This document shows positions 42,901-56,873 of a DNA stretch of 64,000 nt, in pieces; the stretch's first letter is position 1; each line of letters opens with the position of its first letter. Source of the stretch: Neelides folsomi (Eukaryota > Arthropoda > Collembola > Neelipleona > Neelidae); contig JAQGBZ010000226.1 of the NCBI GenBank assembly GCA_034687125.1, positions 38,741 through 102,740 on the forward strand. Direction: 5' to 3'. Under the pieces are notes generated by a model, which had not been told where the DNA came from, did not search any database, and saw nothing but the letters and a program-made list of their open reading frames with translations. The translations under genes and the position numbers were made by a program.

Positions 42901-45900
42901 ACACAAGTACTTAATTAATATAACATACTTAAATAAGGAGTTATAAGCCCAAACAACAAAGGATGTTTATGAACTCATTGGTTAAATGATCATTTAACTA
43001 ATTGAAATATTTGTCATTGAAATTCATCTACAAGTGCAGATTCTAAATGTGTCATCATTGTGGTCTCAATTTCATAGATTTAAGAATCTTAACAGAACAA
43101 GGTTGTTTTAAATACCATAAAACATATAATTTATTAATAATTTAAAACTCGCTCAAAATAAGTTAATTAATAAAGATTATTTAAATTTTTATCAACTAGG
43201 TTAATCTTTGCCATTATTTATTCATTGACAATAAATTGTATTTATGAATGAATGATCTTAAGAGGAATTTGGGGAATTTAATATTTTAATCTCATAAAAT
43301 ATTTCCGTGTATGAAAGCTCTCCCGGGTAAATATTTGAGCTCAGGGAGTTTATATAAAAAATCAAATAAATCTTGCCGGTCGATGAGATCCAAAAGCGTA
43401 TTATATTTATATTCATATTGATCTCCCAAAATACCTTAACTTTGTATATGCGAATAAAGAAAAATTTCGCCGAGGCTTCAGACGACATTTTAGATAAAAC
43501 TTCTCCTTTATTTCACTCCACGTTGATAAATCAAATCTCAAAGAGAGCTCCTTATATCAATTCTTATAAATAAATATAGTTAAATAATCCATATGCTATG
43601 AGTCCAAGTTATTTACTGTATTTGGATCGAATCTCTATATTCTTATATATTCCTATATTCATATGTATTCCTATATTTATATTCTTATGTAGGTATTAGT
43701 TATATTGACCAAATGTTTATCTAAAATGTTTAACCAAATGTTTCTTCCTCCGCATTGAGGAAAAGCCCGGGTAAATGTAAATATTTGGAAAATCATTTAA
43801 ATTGATTACTCGAGGGATTTACGACTAGCCAAAGGTCAAGAACCATTTTACCATTTAGTTCCCATTTGCTCTCACTTTGGGATTTTGGCACAAAATGGTT
43901 ATTAAATCACATCTCTATATAAAAAGTAGCTATATATGAAAAATCCATAAATGCCGAATCTTATCTTATCCAAAAAGTTGAGTTAAAGTCAAATGCATTT
44001 TCCACAGTTGGCTCAGACTCTAATAACAAATTTCCTCTCTATATAACAAAATCTCTAATACAAAATCTCTACATACATAATGTATGATCCTTAGAACAAA
44101 TTCCCTATATACTTAGCTTTATAACAAATTCTCTATAAAATCTCTTAACAAATTCTCTCCGATATTTATAATAAATTCTGCTTATTTTCCCTTATAACAA
44201 ATTGTCCCTATCATCACTATCATCTCTGCTGTATACTGTAGATATAAATCCCCTAGTTCTTATTTCTCTTACTTCTCGGAACTACTCCGTCCAGATCCTG
44301 GTTCCAACAAGAAATTGCCAAATGGTCGAATTAATAAATTTCCATTTCTCCTAATAAAACTCTGATCAAAAATGAATATAAAACTGGAAGGTGAAGAAAA
44401 ATGAATGCCAATTTTTCACATCTTAAAAAATCTCATTTTATTCGAATTACCTTCAGAATCCTTCAGAATATTTTTTAACTCCTATCCTAAAATCCTAATA
44501 AATGGAAACTTGAAATTGTCGTTCTCAATTTATTCCAAAATTCCAACATGGAAAAGTCAAAGAAAACGTCTCATAGAAGAAGCCCAATAATAAGAAGAAG
44601 CCGAAAGGAACATTTATCATCCGAAGAATCCGAACCTCATAAAATAATGAAAATCTATTGGCCATATCAAAATTTATGTTTGCCATTTAAATTTATATTC
44701 GCCATTTATGAAACACTATCATTCATCTCATTTATGTATTTATGACACTCCTGTTTTAACACAATCCCTTTTACATTCAAATTTTGTATAACCAAAGTTA
44801 AATTGGCAATTTAATCAGAATATATTTCTTCTTTTAAATCAACATGTCTTTTTGACGTAACTCCTTGAGAAAATTCCCTAAAGAAATCCAATGGATCATC
44901 TCAAATCTCAAATGGATCTGACAACTCGAGAAGTTGTATATAAAATGAATTGAAATGAAAAGAACTTGAACTATTTTAAATCTAACTTAATGACCCGTCA
45001 CGCTCTTCACCTGAATATATTAAATGAGTCTCTTAATAAAATATTCTTTTCATAAATAAGAGTCATTTGGATACACAAAAGATTTAAATATATCTGTACT
45101 TGTAATTTAACGACTTGGCCCAAATTGTCATTTATTACATATTTATTATTATTTTTATAAAGGGCATGAAATCATTAAACTCCTGCTACATTTCTCTACA
45201 CATTTCCACACACAGTTATCTATGTATTTCATTCTCAATGCTTTTATCATATTATAATATATGTACAAGTATGTAGTATCTGTACTTGTAGCTTTTTATG
45301 TATATTATTTATATTTCTATACTTATTGATATACTTTTTCATATCTTTCATTTTGACACACATTTTTTAACTGACATGTGAATTGAAGGAGAAAGAAGGT
45401 CGGAAACTCATCAATACACGAAATTTCATAACACGCGCTTAAGCTGAACCTCCGATCCAAAAAACAATCAAACTCAACCACTTTGATCCACTTTCATATC
45501 AATTAAACACAAACATAAATAAATAATCAACCCAAACGACTCATTAAACATTTAAAATACCCAAATTGAACAAAAATGATAATTAACAAAATAACAAAAT
45601 ATTGCGCATCAAAAATAAAATTTACAAATGTGCCAAATTTAACATTTAATTAAAGATATAAAATTCTTTAAATCATTACTAAACTACAGATATGTAAGCA
45701 CGAATCACAGATGGTTATAAAAATATGAAAATATTTAAAATGATATTCATTCGTGCGTGTTTGTGCCACTCCCCTGAGCCAGAGAATAAATCAATAGTAA
45801 TAAGTTTCATAAAGAAAGACGTGTAAACAAGTCCAAGACTCCTTTATTATACGAGACTTTATTATATTACGTCCATGACTTATATACTTAAGTAATATAT

Positions 45901-48900
45901 CAAAAAGAGAAGAATGGGAAAGAAATAAATCCATAAAAGTCCAACACGGTTTTGGATGGTTTTTTCACAGTTGCAGTTCCACAATAGAAATTCGCCACTG
46001 GAACTTCCAAATACCAAAATCGCGCCTTCTGAGTTTCCAACGCCTTTCAATATTTGAAGGGTGGAACGTTAAATCGGGCAGAATGAAGAATAAGCGGGTT
46101 GAGAGGAAAAGAAGCACGAACATGTCTGGACATTAAAACCTATCGTCTAAATAAGAAAAAAAATCTTTTTTCTAATAACTAAAACCTTGAGTTCTAAAAC
46201 CCCGGGTTCTAAAACCCGTCTATTATTCCTTTCGTTAATGCTTCATGAGCCGGAGCGGGTTTTATCGGTGAGAATGCTGATAAGATTCTTTTGACAATTA
46301 ATTTCAATTTCAAGGACTCGATCAACTCAAAGGGAAATTTTCGTATTTGTATTTTGTATTTAGGATTTTGTATTTAGGATTTTAGTGGATTTGAGGATTT
46401 ATTTGATTTTTTACCTGTTCGCTTCTTCGATTTTAGCCAACATTGTTATTTCCTCTTGAGAGAGCGGAATCGGCTTTTCCAGCGCAAGGATTTCATTGTT
46501 GTTGTTATTGTTGAGATGAATCAATTGGGATTCCTCAACTTCTTCACCCAAAACCATTCTCCTGATCAAGCACAGAGAACTCTCAAGTCCCACTGACGAA
46601 AGAAGTCCTCCGCCGCTAAAATTTAAAAAATAAAATTTTATTGTTAAAATTTCCAAATAATTGTTCTTACATTTAGTATTAATTATATCTTGTTGGTTTT
46701 AACTTATTCAAAAATTTTACTTTATGTAGATTTTACTTTGATAAAGACATTATAGGAATAATGAATGTAAATTATGAATGTAATGTAAATTAATTATTTG
46801 TGATATTAATTTATTAGTATTGACAGCCAATAGGTAATGAACTCCATTACTCAAGTCAATTTAAATAAACCCTCAAGGCATAATCTCAAGTTTCTTAAAA
46901 GTCAAAGCCCGTTAAGTGAAACAAGTCATAAAGAAATGAAGGTAAAATAAGGAATGGAAAATGTGAAGCTAATGGCCTGACCAATGAAGGCGTTTTAATG
47001 ACCGAAGGTGAAGAAGGAGTGTTTAAAAAAGAAGGGGAATCGAAGGAGATTTAAAACTCTTTTTCATCTGCGTCAAATCTCATACAATTTATACAAATAA
47101 TCCAAAGCACCCAAATCCTTTCAACTCAATCCTCACGTATCATATACACCATACCTACAATATACCTATGTAAATATACCTATAACTATGTAATAAATAA
47201 TAAATGTCCTCTTTGAGAATCCATGCAAATTCTATCCACTTATTAAAAAGGATTAAACATTAGACCTCAAACATTAACCACCATTAACCGCTCATTCAAC
47301 ATACCGAAAATAAAAACCAGCATATTAACTATAATAATTAACAACAATAATATACCATATTCATAATACCATATAATACATATGTATATGAAAAATAAGT
47401 AAGTTTATAAGTATAATAATGACTCTTGGCTCAATGTCTCTATGTCTTTACATTTAAATACAAGTAATTTAATAGTTTTATGATTTCCATATAGGTGATA
47501 TTCAGGTGAGTTGCATGGCTGTTGCATTGTGTGTGTGGGTTGTGGATTGTGAATGTTTTAGAATGTAGGTCGATGGTCGTCCCTCACCGTTCCCAATCAC
47601 TCTCGCACTTCCACCGCCCTCCAAATTATTTCACTTTAAATATACACAGGAGCTTTTCAAGAACGCCCAAGAAGACAATACAAATGTTCATTAAGAAAAT
47701 GAAAGTAACCAAAAACTGCACACAAGGACATTTTCTTCAAATAATAATAATTGACAACTGGCTTAAACTCAATACCTATATCAATATTTAATTCCATACA
47801 TGCAAACTTAACTACTGACTTTATAAAATTGTAGTTATTTCTTATATATAATTATAATATATTTTCATTCTTCATTTTAGATATAATTAAGCATAAGCTA
47901 CTTGTACAGCAATTTCAAGCATCATGAATTCGTATTCATGTTATGTAAAATAAAACACTTTTTTAACTTCAATTTCCTGCCGGTGACAAATCACGTATAT
48001 TAAAACATTGAAGAATAATTTGAAACTTTGAAAGTGAATGTTTAATATTATTTTGCTTATGAAGAAGTATTTTGAAATCTGTATTTTATATCCTCATTTC
48101 CTTCTCAACTTTCCTATCATACTTTCAAACTTTGTATATTCCGACAATTCTCCCTTCAATGAGACGAAAGTGGAGTAGTTTAAAGAGAGAGCTTTATCAT
48201 TATACGAATAGACTTTGCTATTAAAGCCCAACCAACATTCTCTTAATAACACTCTCCCATGTAAGTAAGTACAACTAGTTATATTAAATATATTCTCACA
48301 CACTCACAGACTTGAATCAGACCAATGGAATTCTCACTTGAACCCTTCACGGTGGATTACTTAAACTACTTTCCTATCTCCCTTACAAACTTACATATGA
48401 AACAAGCTTTATTTAAGTTCATATACCTAATATGTAATAAGGTATTCTACAACATATTTATTTTCTATTATGTTGGGTACATATACTAGGTAAGGTATAC
48501 TGTATATATCGGTATATTTTAAATACAGGTTTATATTGCATACAGGATGTGTATTGGTTCCGTGTAAAATTGAACAAAAAATATTTATGGTACATATTTT
48601 GGTACAGATTGACATATCTAGAGCTATGAATATCTGGAGCTCTAATGAAAAAGTATGTAGGACTATAGTTGATATGAGTAAGAAAAGAATGTAGGGCTGT
48701 ATGAAAAGTATGTGAAATATGAAATGTCTGGAATTGTATAGAGATATTGTATGGGAGTGAATGGGAGGATTGTGGAACACTTCCACTTTGGTATTATATT
48801 TAGAAGTGATATGGAAGTGAATTGGAAGTCAAGTGGAGGATGTTTAGAATGTGAGGATTCTTGTGGGAATGTGAGGATTGGGAATCTCACACTCTCGCCC

Positions 48901-51900
48901 TCCATTCCTTACTCAGGTTCACTTATGTACAAATGGATTATAATGTGTTCAAATGCTTGAGACCGGATGGGAAAAAGAGGAATTAAGGAGTCAAAAGGCC
49001 GGCAAAAGACACAACTTACATTCAGTTCCTCAATTCCTTAATTTTAAATCCACATCAATTTTCTCACCAAAATCACCCGACCCAGGTTGAGAATTTAAAA
49101 TATCTGTAGCAGAAACAATGGAGTTGGATTTATTTTTAATTGCCAATCTCAAAACATATTTATATTTATTTATATTTTGATCAAAACACAAATGGAAAAT
49201 TATAGAAATTAATTATAATTACAAATACTTTGATATAAAATAAGGATCATCATCTATAAAATTTATTTCAAATTTTCCATTTAATATTTATTTAATTTTA
49301 TTTTAAATGAATTTTAATGACTTAAATTATTAGATCACTTTTCTTAAAAATTTAGAATGAAAATTATTTAAAAAAGACAAATTTTAGAATGAAAAGAGAC
49401 GAAGAGAAAAGTTGAAGATCTTTTGAATGGGAATGGCAAATGGATAAATTAAATAAGAGAAAAAGATGAGTTTGTTGGGCGTAGTTTTGTAAAAGCAATT
49501 ATGAACTTTTGCAACAACGGAGATGAGTTGATTACAAAAACAACCTCCGCTGAATGACCAATTCAGACAAGAAAAGACAATTAAAAGAAATTCCCAACTT
49601 CCATTTTGATGAACTCATTTCTTAACAGACCAAAACTTCTAATTTTGTTCAAGATCCCACAAAAGATTTATTTATGAATTACGAATACTTTTTTAATAAA
49701 ATATTTAAATAAAGAAAAATCTTCATTTATCTTACAAAGAATAAAAGCATTTCTGACTTGTGAGTGAATTAAAGTTGCTTTAAAGAATTTTAAGAGTTTA
49801 AACTTTAAAGACATTTAAAAGCATAAAAAGGATATTTGCAATAAAGAGAAACTGTTTTGATGGTTTTAAAGTAAAACGGAGAATTTCAACCTTGAAGGAT
49901 TTTGATCTTTTAATCCATTTCATAATTTGAGGATTCCGTTAGAGCTGGGTTAATTGTAAATTCTCCTATCTAAATGCCCATCAGGGGTCTTTCAGAAGGT
50001 TAAAGAGATAACTCTTCATTTTGTTCTTTACAATTTTAAATTTCATAATAAATACATTTAAATAATATCCTTATATAAAACTATCATTATACAATAGTTA
50101 TTTGCAAAAGGCTTATTTGATACTTTATTTGATACCTTATTTATAGTGTGTTTTAATTGTGTATTAATATAAGTATATCAGAATATCATCCGAACGAGTT
50201 TATCGCATGTAATAAAAATATTATGCAAACTGTATTTACTAACATTACATCCATTTATCATTCCATTTAGCTTGCATGAAACTCCCAAAGAGCTACTTTA
50301 GCTTTTATATCAATTTATCAATACGTAGCGTTTATATTGTATAAAATTAATAAAAAAAAAATTATATTTGTAACAATGAATTTAATATTTTATATAAATT
50401 TTATAGGAGGAGCAAAAAGGTAAATAAAATAAAACGATAAAAAGATTCAAACTTTAAGCTCCGACATTTCACAAAAAGATTATATAACATACTAATATTA
50501 TAACTACGATTTAACTAGTATTATAAAGTGAAATTGAACTTTAAACTCAATGTTTAAATATATTAATATTTTAACTTGTTTGACTCATAGACTAACAGAA
50601 TCGTTATATTTAATGTATTTAACTCGTTTAAACTCAACGTCCTTTCCAGAATGTACCTAAACCATAATTTGAGCATTTGTTTGAAGGGGGCTATAAGGCA
50701 AAGTGTGTTTTGGGAAGGGCGGCCATTGTATTCATTTATCTCATTCCGTGATTCATGTCATAACGAAAAAGACCCATCAAAATGATGTGGCTGAGGGATT
50801 CCGTAATGAGAAAATGAATTCCATACAACTCCCACGAATCATCCCCATTCAGCCCCCAATTATCATTGAGAAATTAATAGCTCTCTCCCTGTAACTCATC
50901 TTTTTCCGTGATCGAAATGTCCTTTGCTTCAAAAATATTATTTTATATCTTTTATTATTTTTCTATTCAGGGCCATATCTCAGAAGCTCTTCCTTCTCGG
51001 ATAAAAATAACAAAATATCATATTTTTTTAATAAGATATTTTTGATAAGATAAAGATACTATATGGTACACATATTAACTATTATACCTTCTGTATTTTG
51101 TAATATTAGGTATATATGTACGCATGGTTAATTGTTATACTTCTTATATATCCCGCTTATGTAAGTTCAGTTTTTTTATTTTCTCGTGTGACACAATTTA
51201 TATTACAATTAAAAACACGCCTTTGGCGCTTCCTGAGAAAAATAAATCAATCCAATTAACGGTTATAAAGAAAATAAAGATGAAAAAAGGATGTTGGGAA
51301 ACAATCGGGATATTTTTCCTCTCATTTGTCCCTAATTGACTCAAGTATTAAAATACAGATAGATACGTATGAAAATAATGAGCAAAATGGTGAGAATTTG
51401 TCATCAATAAAACAAGAGATGAAATCATGTTCAATTCCTCTACTATTCTTTTAACGTATCTGACATTATTTATGGGTAGAATGGAGCAGAATAGCAGAAT
51501 GATAAAAATATAAAGAGATAAAACCTCATAATTGGCTCAACTAACAATCTGCTGACAATAATGCTCAAATGGAAAAATTAATCATAAAATGCGTCGTGGG
51601 TCAAAATATTTTTATTTGGTTCATCGCAAAAAACCAATTGACTTTATGAGTGCTTTTCACAAAATGCCAGGCTACACAACATTTAAATATTAATCAAATA
51701 TTGAAAAATAAGATTTAAAAAGAATTGTTAATTCGGCTGAATTCATTTGAATAGTAATTTTTATGTATTGTAAAAAAATATTTTAAGATTAATAATTAAA
51801 ATCAGCTATAGATTTAAGAAAATGATTTTAAGCATCATTATAAGTACTTATGAAATGGTAATTCAATTAGAGTTCAATTAAATTTGCAAAGATTAATTAA

Positions 51901-53302
51901 CTTTTAAATCACCCTTTTCCTATCTCTTTTTATCTATAATTGAATTTTTCATTTCTCTTTTGAATCCATAAGAGAAATGAAAAGGTGAGCAAATGTGAGC
52001 CAATGGATTGAATAGGAAGGTAATGAAGTGTAATGGGAGTAATAGGAATTTATAATACGGAGGATTTCTCTTCATTATCTCCCTTTCAGTTCAATGGTTT
52101 CAATATCATTAAAACTGCACAGGGCTCTTTTACATCCTCCATATAAAACCAATCATGAGATCATGGCACAGGTAAAAGAACATGTAAAAGAACCAATTTG
52201 CAAAGCAATGTAAAAGGGAAAGAACCAATTTGATCAATTTGACCAAATATAAAATTCATTTGAGAGTAAACGTAAAAATACAAATGAAGAGCAAATGAAG
52301 ATCAAATGAAAAGACAGGTAAATAAATAAGAGAATGCAAAAACGTAAAAATACATTCAATTCAAATACATTCAATGCAAATAAGAGAATGTAAATAAAGA
52401 ATGTGGAATGAATTTAAAGGGAATATAAAAGAGATTGTCAATTGTCAATGTCAAGAGATTTCAAGATTTGGAGGTTTTGGTTAGAGCTCCTATGTGAATT
52501 GGCGATTTTGTAAATTGGCGATTGTTGAAGGTGGAAGTGGAAAGAGATAGAAAAATCATTATTTTGACTCAGGAAGGAAATTGAAGGAAATGTACAAAAT
52601 AGTTGAGGAAATTGAAACTTTGCATGCAAAGAAAATATTAAATGAAATGTCTGAATTCTGAAGGGAGAAAAGATCTTTAAAATTATTATTATTTGTTATT
52701 ATTATGATCCCAGAAGAACCCTTCCACTTTCCAATATGTATTTATTCAAATTAGATGGAAATTTGGTCATTTGACAAAGAGACGTTGAAATCAAGATTTT
52801 AATCAAACTAATTTAAATCCAGTTTGTATTTATTTAATCTTTTATTTATGTACTTGAAAACTTGAAATAGAGAAAACAGATTACCGAGAAAACATCTATA
52901 AAATGATAACCTAAATGTCTCAATATGATTTAATTTAATTTTAAAATGAATCGACATCATCGAATCGTAATTTTCAATTTAAATCCAAGTTTAATATTTA
53001 TAATGAACCTGAAGATTAATTTAGAAATAAAATCTAAAAGGAAAAGGGGAAAGTTACCATTTTCTCAAAAAGAGTCAAAACTTTCAAGATTTATAAAAAC
53101 CCAAAAGCTCGTTAATTAATTTAATTAACCAAATGTAATTACCCCAATGAGAAATTAATTCTCCACTAATTAAACTATAAAAACCCCACTTTAAATGTCA
53201 CTGGAAAATCCACTTTAAAATAAAATAAAAAAAGAAAACGGAAAAAGAAAACTGAAAATGAAGAGAAAATGAAACTTTGAATTACCTTAATGTGACGCTC
53301 AT
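33984..53302 (-). CDS. Evi5: Ecotropic viral integration site 5 homologue (TBC-domain RabGAP), isoform A
   Basis: Coding exons on the minus strand: 53302-53286, 46615-46415, 40229-39881, 39333-39118, 38550-38470, 38335-38102, 37792-37634, 36438-36202, 35972-35745, 35551-35444, 35312-35136, 35036-34839, 34603-34394 and 34076-33984. They join in phase to 835 aa, close to animal EVI5 (about 810). The exon at 46.6 kb ends with EITMLAKIEEANR, matching the conserved segment before the TBC domain. The TBC domain spans about residues 130-340. It has the arginine finger in RRDIARTYPEH and the glutamine finger in GYCQGSAFI, so it should be an active GTPase activator. A long coiled coil (KKMKKLEKEY, RLRTENKLLK) follows to near the C-terminus. 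Known EVI5 proteins act on Rab GTPases in membrane traffic and cytokinesis. From the second TBC exon on, all introns are in phase 0. Confidence 0.93.
34367..34393 (-). other. Alternative 3' end of Evi5 by reading into the last intron
   Basis: If the donor at 34393 (CAA|GTTTGT, a weak match) is not used, translation continues for eight codons and stops at 34367. This gives a C-terminus of VCFFNFVL instead of the 30-residue tail encoded at 34076-33984. Both forms are open and in phase. Confidence 0.35.
38755..39025. repeat. Degenerate tandem repeat in an Evi5 intron
   Basis: Variants of TCTATAATCTGCGAAGAACG recur about every 28-40 bp, among them ACTTGCGAAAAATGATCG, CAGCGACGAACGATCG and CTGCGAAGAGCGATTA. 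The tract lies in the intron between exons 39333-39118 and 38550-38470. It is probably an old minisatellite. Confidence 0.6.
41006..41607 (-). CDS. Evi5: Alternative first coding exon of Evi5 (isoform B, 963 aa)
   Basis: An open frame from ATG 41607 encodes 200 residues rich in Ser, Glu, Asp and Asn (MEFPSSSYGDEEESTY...). It ends with TG|GTTAGA, in phase 2. That is the same phase as the exon ending at 46415, so either can join the shared exon at 40229. Isoform B would have this acidic, probably disordered N-terminus in place of the 72-residue N-terminus of isoform A. No acceptor in phase was found upstream, so it is best read as a separate transcription start inside the 6.2-kb intron. Confidence 0.7.
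41608..46414 (-). other. Evi5 intronic DNA, including the presumed promoter of isoform B
   Basis: AT-rich sequence between the exon at 46415 and the alternative first exon. It holds an irregular AACAAATTCTCTATA-type repeat tract near 44020-44190. The plus-strand ORFs at 41972-42241 and 42624-42812 show no family content. No core-promoter element could be picked out. Confidence 0.4.
46616..53285 (-). other. Large first intron of Evi5 isoform A (6.7 kb)
   Basis: The intron is bounded by AG|GTAATT at 53285 and AATTTTAG|C at 46615. It is AT-rich, with TATAC/TATGTA microsatellite-like stretches around 47160-47400 and 48420-48720. I inspected it for exons of nested genes on both strands and found none that I could support. 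Confidence 0.5.
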
Positions 53303-53660
53303 GAACCGAATTCGGTAGCACTCGGGCGGGGCGGGAACGGGGGGTCAAGATGTCATTGAGCAGGGATTAATATTAAAATTGGGGTCATAGGGGTTCTAAG
53401 GGTATTTAATTGTCCTTTAAGTGTTGACAGGTGTAGTGACCCCGACACACTTCCGCTTCTCCATCGTCTCCTCTGGTAAGTGACGGGAGAGGCAATGGAC
53501 GAGAAGAGAGATAGAAAAGAAGCCTCGGGCGATGTCTCCCCATCACCCACCACCCCCCGTCCAAAGACATGTGTTAGATTGGATCATAGGGATTGTGAAT
53601 GTATTGGGTCGATTGTCCGGGGGGCGGCCCTTCCCCAACAACTCCAATTATCTCACCAAC
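53303..53660 (-). promoter_or_regulatory. GC-richer promoter/5' UTR region of Evi5 isoform A
   Basis: Upstream of the MSVTL start the sequence becomes clearly GC-richer than the flanks and stays so for about 350 bp. This is typical of a housekeeping promoter and leader. Open frames on both strands here have GC-skewed content without family matches. The transcription start cannot be placed. Confidence 0.4.
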
Positions 53661-56600
53661 TCCTCCGTTAACTCAACGTGAAAATGTTAAAGGAAGGATC
53701 AACCAAATGTTGAACAATTCAACAACTACCTGTCCAATTCTTATTTACTTACCTGTACAGGTAACAAGTATATAGAAATATAAGAATTACATATCTAATA
53801 TAAAATACATTTACTATAAAATACTTGCATCGTATATTTAATGTTAGCATCGTTTTATAAAATACATTACTTCGTGTTATATAAAATATTTAGCATCGTC
53901 TCGTTCTTCCTCAACGCCTTCGCTTAATATCAAAATTCCAACTCGTTCTTTAACCCATAACATTTAGCAAATTAACAAGTGAATGACAATGAAAGGGAAA
54001 AAGCTAAACAAACGGAGACATTTTTTAATAACTTCCTTATAATGGATAATCCAAATAACCAAAAATAACGTTTTTATTAACAATTAATATTCTGTTTATT
54101 AATTTACAATTTTTATAATTTTACGGTGATAAAATCGTTGAATTTTTATATAAATAATTTTATTTTAACAATTATTCACAATTGTTAAATAGTTTCATAT
54201 ATGGAATTTATGTGAGATTTAAGAAAGTTGCAAGGAGGAAATGCATTTTGAATTTGAATAAACCAAAGCTCATTAACCGTTTAAATTAAAATGAATTGAT
54301 GAATAAGAAATATGGAACTGAGAATTTTGCTGACCGTAATAATCTTTGTATAAATAATTCATAATTCATCCTCTGCGTGTTGGAGCATATTGTGAAGAAA
54401 AGGAGTGATGGGGAATGGAGATTAAATGCTTTTCTCATTCTTAACTTTTCCATATGATTTACATTTTGATGAATGAACTTCCTTGGCTTTAACATTAATA
54501 TAAACTTACTTGTTTTATGCTTTAAATGTGATCGGATATTTAAAGTATAAATTACCTATTATTTATTCTTATTGGCTTATTGGAGTATAAATTGTGAAAT
54601 TGATTAAAATTAACATAGAATGTCAATCATTGCGAAAAACCATCAAGCGTCAAAATAACTTTTTTATTATCCTTTTTATCTTATCTTATTTTGGCTGACT
54701 GAGAAAACAACAAAAAGTAGATGAAGGGCAAAAGTGCAGAGAAGGATTTGTGTCTTTCAGAGATATCTTTTTTCAATTTAACCTTCGTGGTTTCCGTTCC
54801 GTTCAGTGTCAGATCAACTATTTTGTCTTTGATAGGAAAACAATTACAATTTGGTAATACATTACAATTTTCTATTTATAATATATAATAAAGGTAAATT
54901 CAGTAAAAGGTAAATTCATTGAGATTAACAAAATCTCATTTGGGTCATTTTGAGTCATTTGCAACATTTATACTTAATGAATCTTTAGAGCTAAATAGAT
55001 GTTAAATCATGGTTTGGTTAAATATGGAACATTTGCCAAATAATATATCAAATATATGAAAAAAGAATCTCTCAATTTGTCAATTCAATTTGGTCCAAAA
55101 TGATGTTTAGCAATTTTGATCAATTTGTTCCTTCCGTGTAAAATTTGGCAAATGTGTAAAAAAGCTGTCTGATTTTGGGAGCAGAGTTCATAAATCGATG
55201 TTAAATAAGAAATGTGTTTTTGAGTCAAATCCTCCCATTGGTTTTTATCAAATTGGTAAATGTTGGATGAAGTTGGAGATGGAGATTAAAAACACTCTTG
55301 GGCTTTTTCTCCTTCCAACTCGCGTGTAAAAATAGGAAATCCAAGATTTACGATCCAAACCACAAAGATGAACGAGGAAACTCTGCGTGTTCTTTTAATG
55401 AGGGAAAATCAATTACAAAATTAAAACACCCCAAATCCCATAAACAAAATTCACAAACTCCAAAAAGGAAAACTCTTAAAATTCACAAACTCTAAAAATT
55501 CAAATACATAAAATAAAATGCAGAAAATCCAATACATAAAAATTAAATGCAAAATATTCAATAGGCAAAATTAAACGACAAAAATTAAATACAAAAATTA
55601 TATAGCAAAAATTAAATAACTAAAATGTCCAAAAATTAATAACAGAAATTAAAAATAGCAAAATTGCAATAGTTAAAAAGAAAACAATAAAATTAAAAGG
55701 GCAAACATCGTAATTACTTAAAAGTTACATCACTGAATATTTTTATTGCATTTTTAACCCACTTATGCAAATATTCAAATCATCCTCATCGTTGTTTTAT
55801 GTGTGATCTCAGCAAAACACAGTTATTAACAACGTTAGGAATTTGAATAGAAGAATCATGTTAATGTTACATTAATAATCCAATGTAAATACAAATATAA
55901 TGTAAAGTATAATGAATGGACCATTTTTAAAATTCCGTGTACAAATTGTTCATCACGTTCAACCCACAATCCCCAAGTTGACAAAATTTGGTCTAAATTA
56001 TGAATTATGTGGGAATTTGGTTTAAACTTACCTACTTAACTTAACATACAAATAAATTACTTAACATACTTTAAGTAATTTATTAAATATTTGAGTTATA
56101 TAAAAATATGAATCTAGTATATCATATACTATACTGTATATGTAATATGTACCTACCATATAGGTATAGCATAGCATGTAATATTGTATTAAATCAGAAA
56201 TGTTCAATATCATTACATGAATTGTACCGTGATGAATGTGAAATAAAGTATATTTTGGCAATAAGTGCGAAACTCCACCTTGGTTTGTGTTGGTTTGATG
56301 TTTTTGGGTTCGTTGTCCCTTTTCTTTCTCCCATGGTCCTCTTCCTTTCAACCTCCGTGGTTGAGTCATTGACATCCCCAAAGATCCTTCACTTCCTTCT
56401 CATTTACACACAACACCTTCAACTACAACTCAACATCTCGTACATCTCTCACATACACCAATACACCTCATATCTACATCCAACGCATTCATATCTCATA
56501 CATCTCACAAACCCAAAAGTACATATTAGTACATACTGTACATATGAAACTGATATTAGGAGATTTTTAAAGCGACGTTACTTTTGAGAAAAAATGTATG

Positions 56601-56873
56601 GTAAGGATAGGAGTTGAAAGGAGCGAGAAATTTTAATTACTCCCAACGACACATAGAGATCTCCATAATTACCATTAAAAACACCCCCACGGTTCTTCCC
56701 AACTTCCATAAGGAATCCTTCAAGAAGAAATTCGCAAAATATGCAAATATGCAAATAACGGGAAAAATTACATTGGGCTCATTGTTTTATTGTGGAAAAT
56801 GGGAAATTGAAAACGTAAAACTAGTTACACATTTTCATATACTATATTCTAAATATTTATTAGAAATTAGAAA
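53661..56873. other. Intergenic region right of Evi5, with an A-rich repeat tract
   Basis: AT-rich spacer. From about 55420 to 55690 the plus strand carries degenerate AAAATTAAATACAAA-type repeats. The plus-strand ORF at 56108-56587 is Tyr/Leu/His/Ser-rich low-complexity sequence over TATA-type repeats and is not called as a gene. Confidence 0.4.

Noticed and set aside
53353-53671. Open frames on both strands upstream of the Evi5 start
   Set aside because: They follow from the GC-rich promoter/leader composition. The real coding there is the 17-nt MSVTL segment, which joins in phase to 46615.
56108-56587. 159-codon plus-strand ORF
   Set aside because: It is Tyr/His/Leu/Ser-rich sequence over TATA/CATA and CATCTCATAC-type repeats, without family features.
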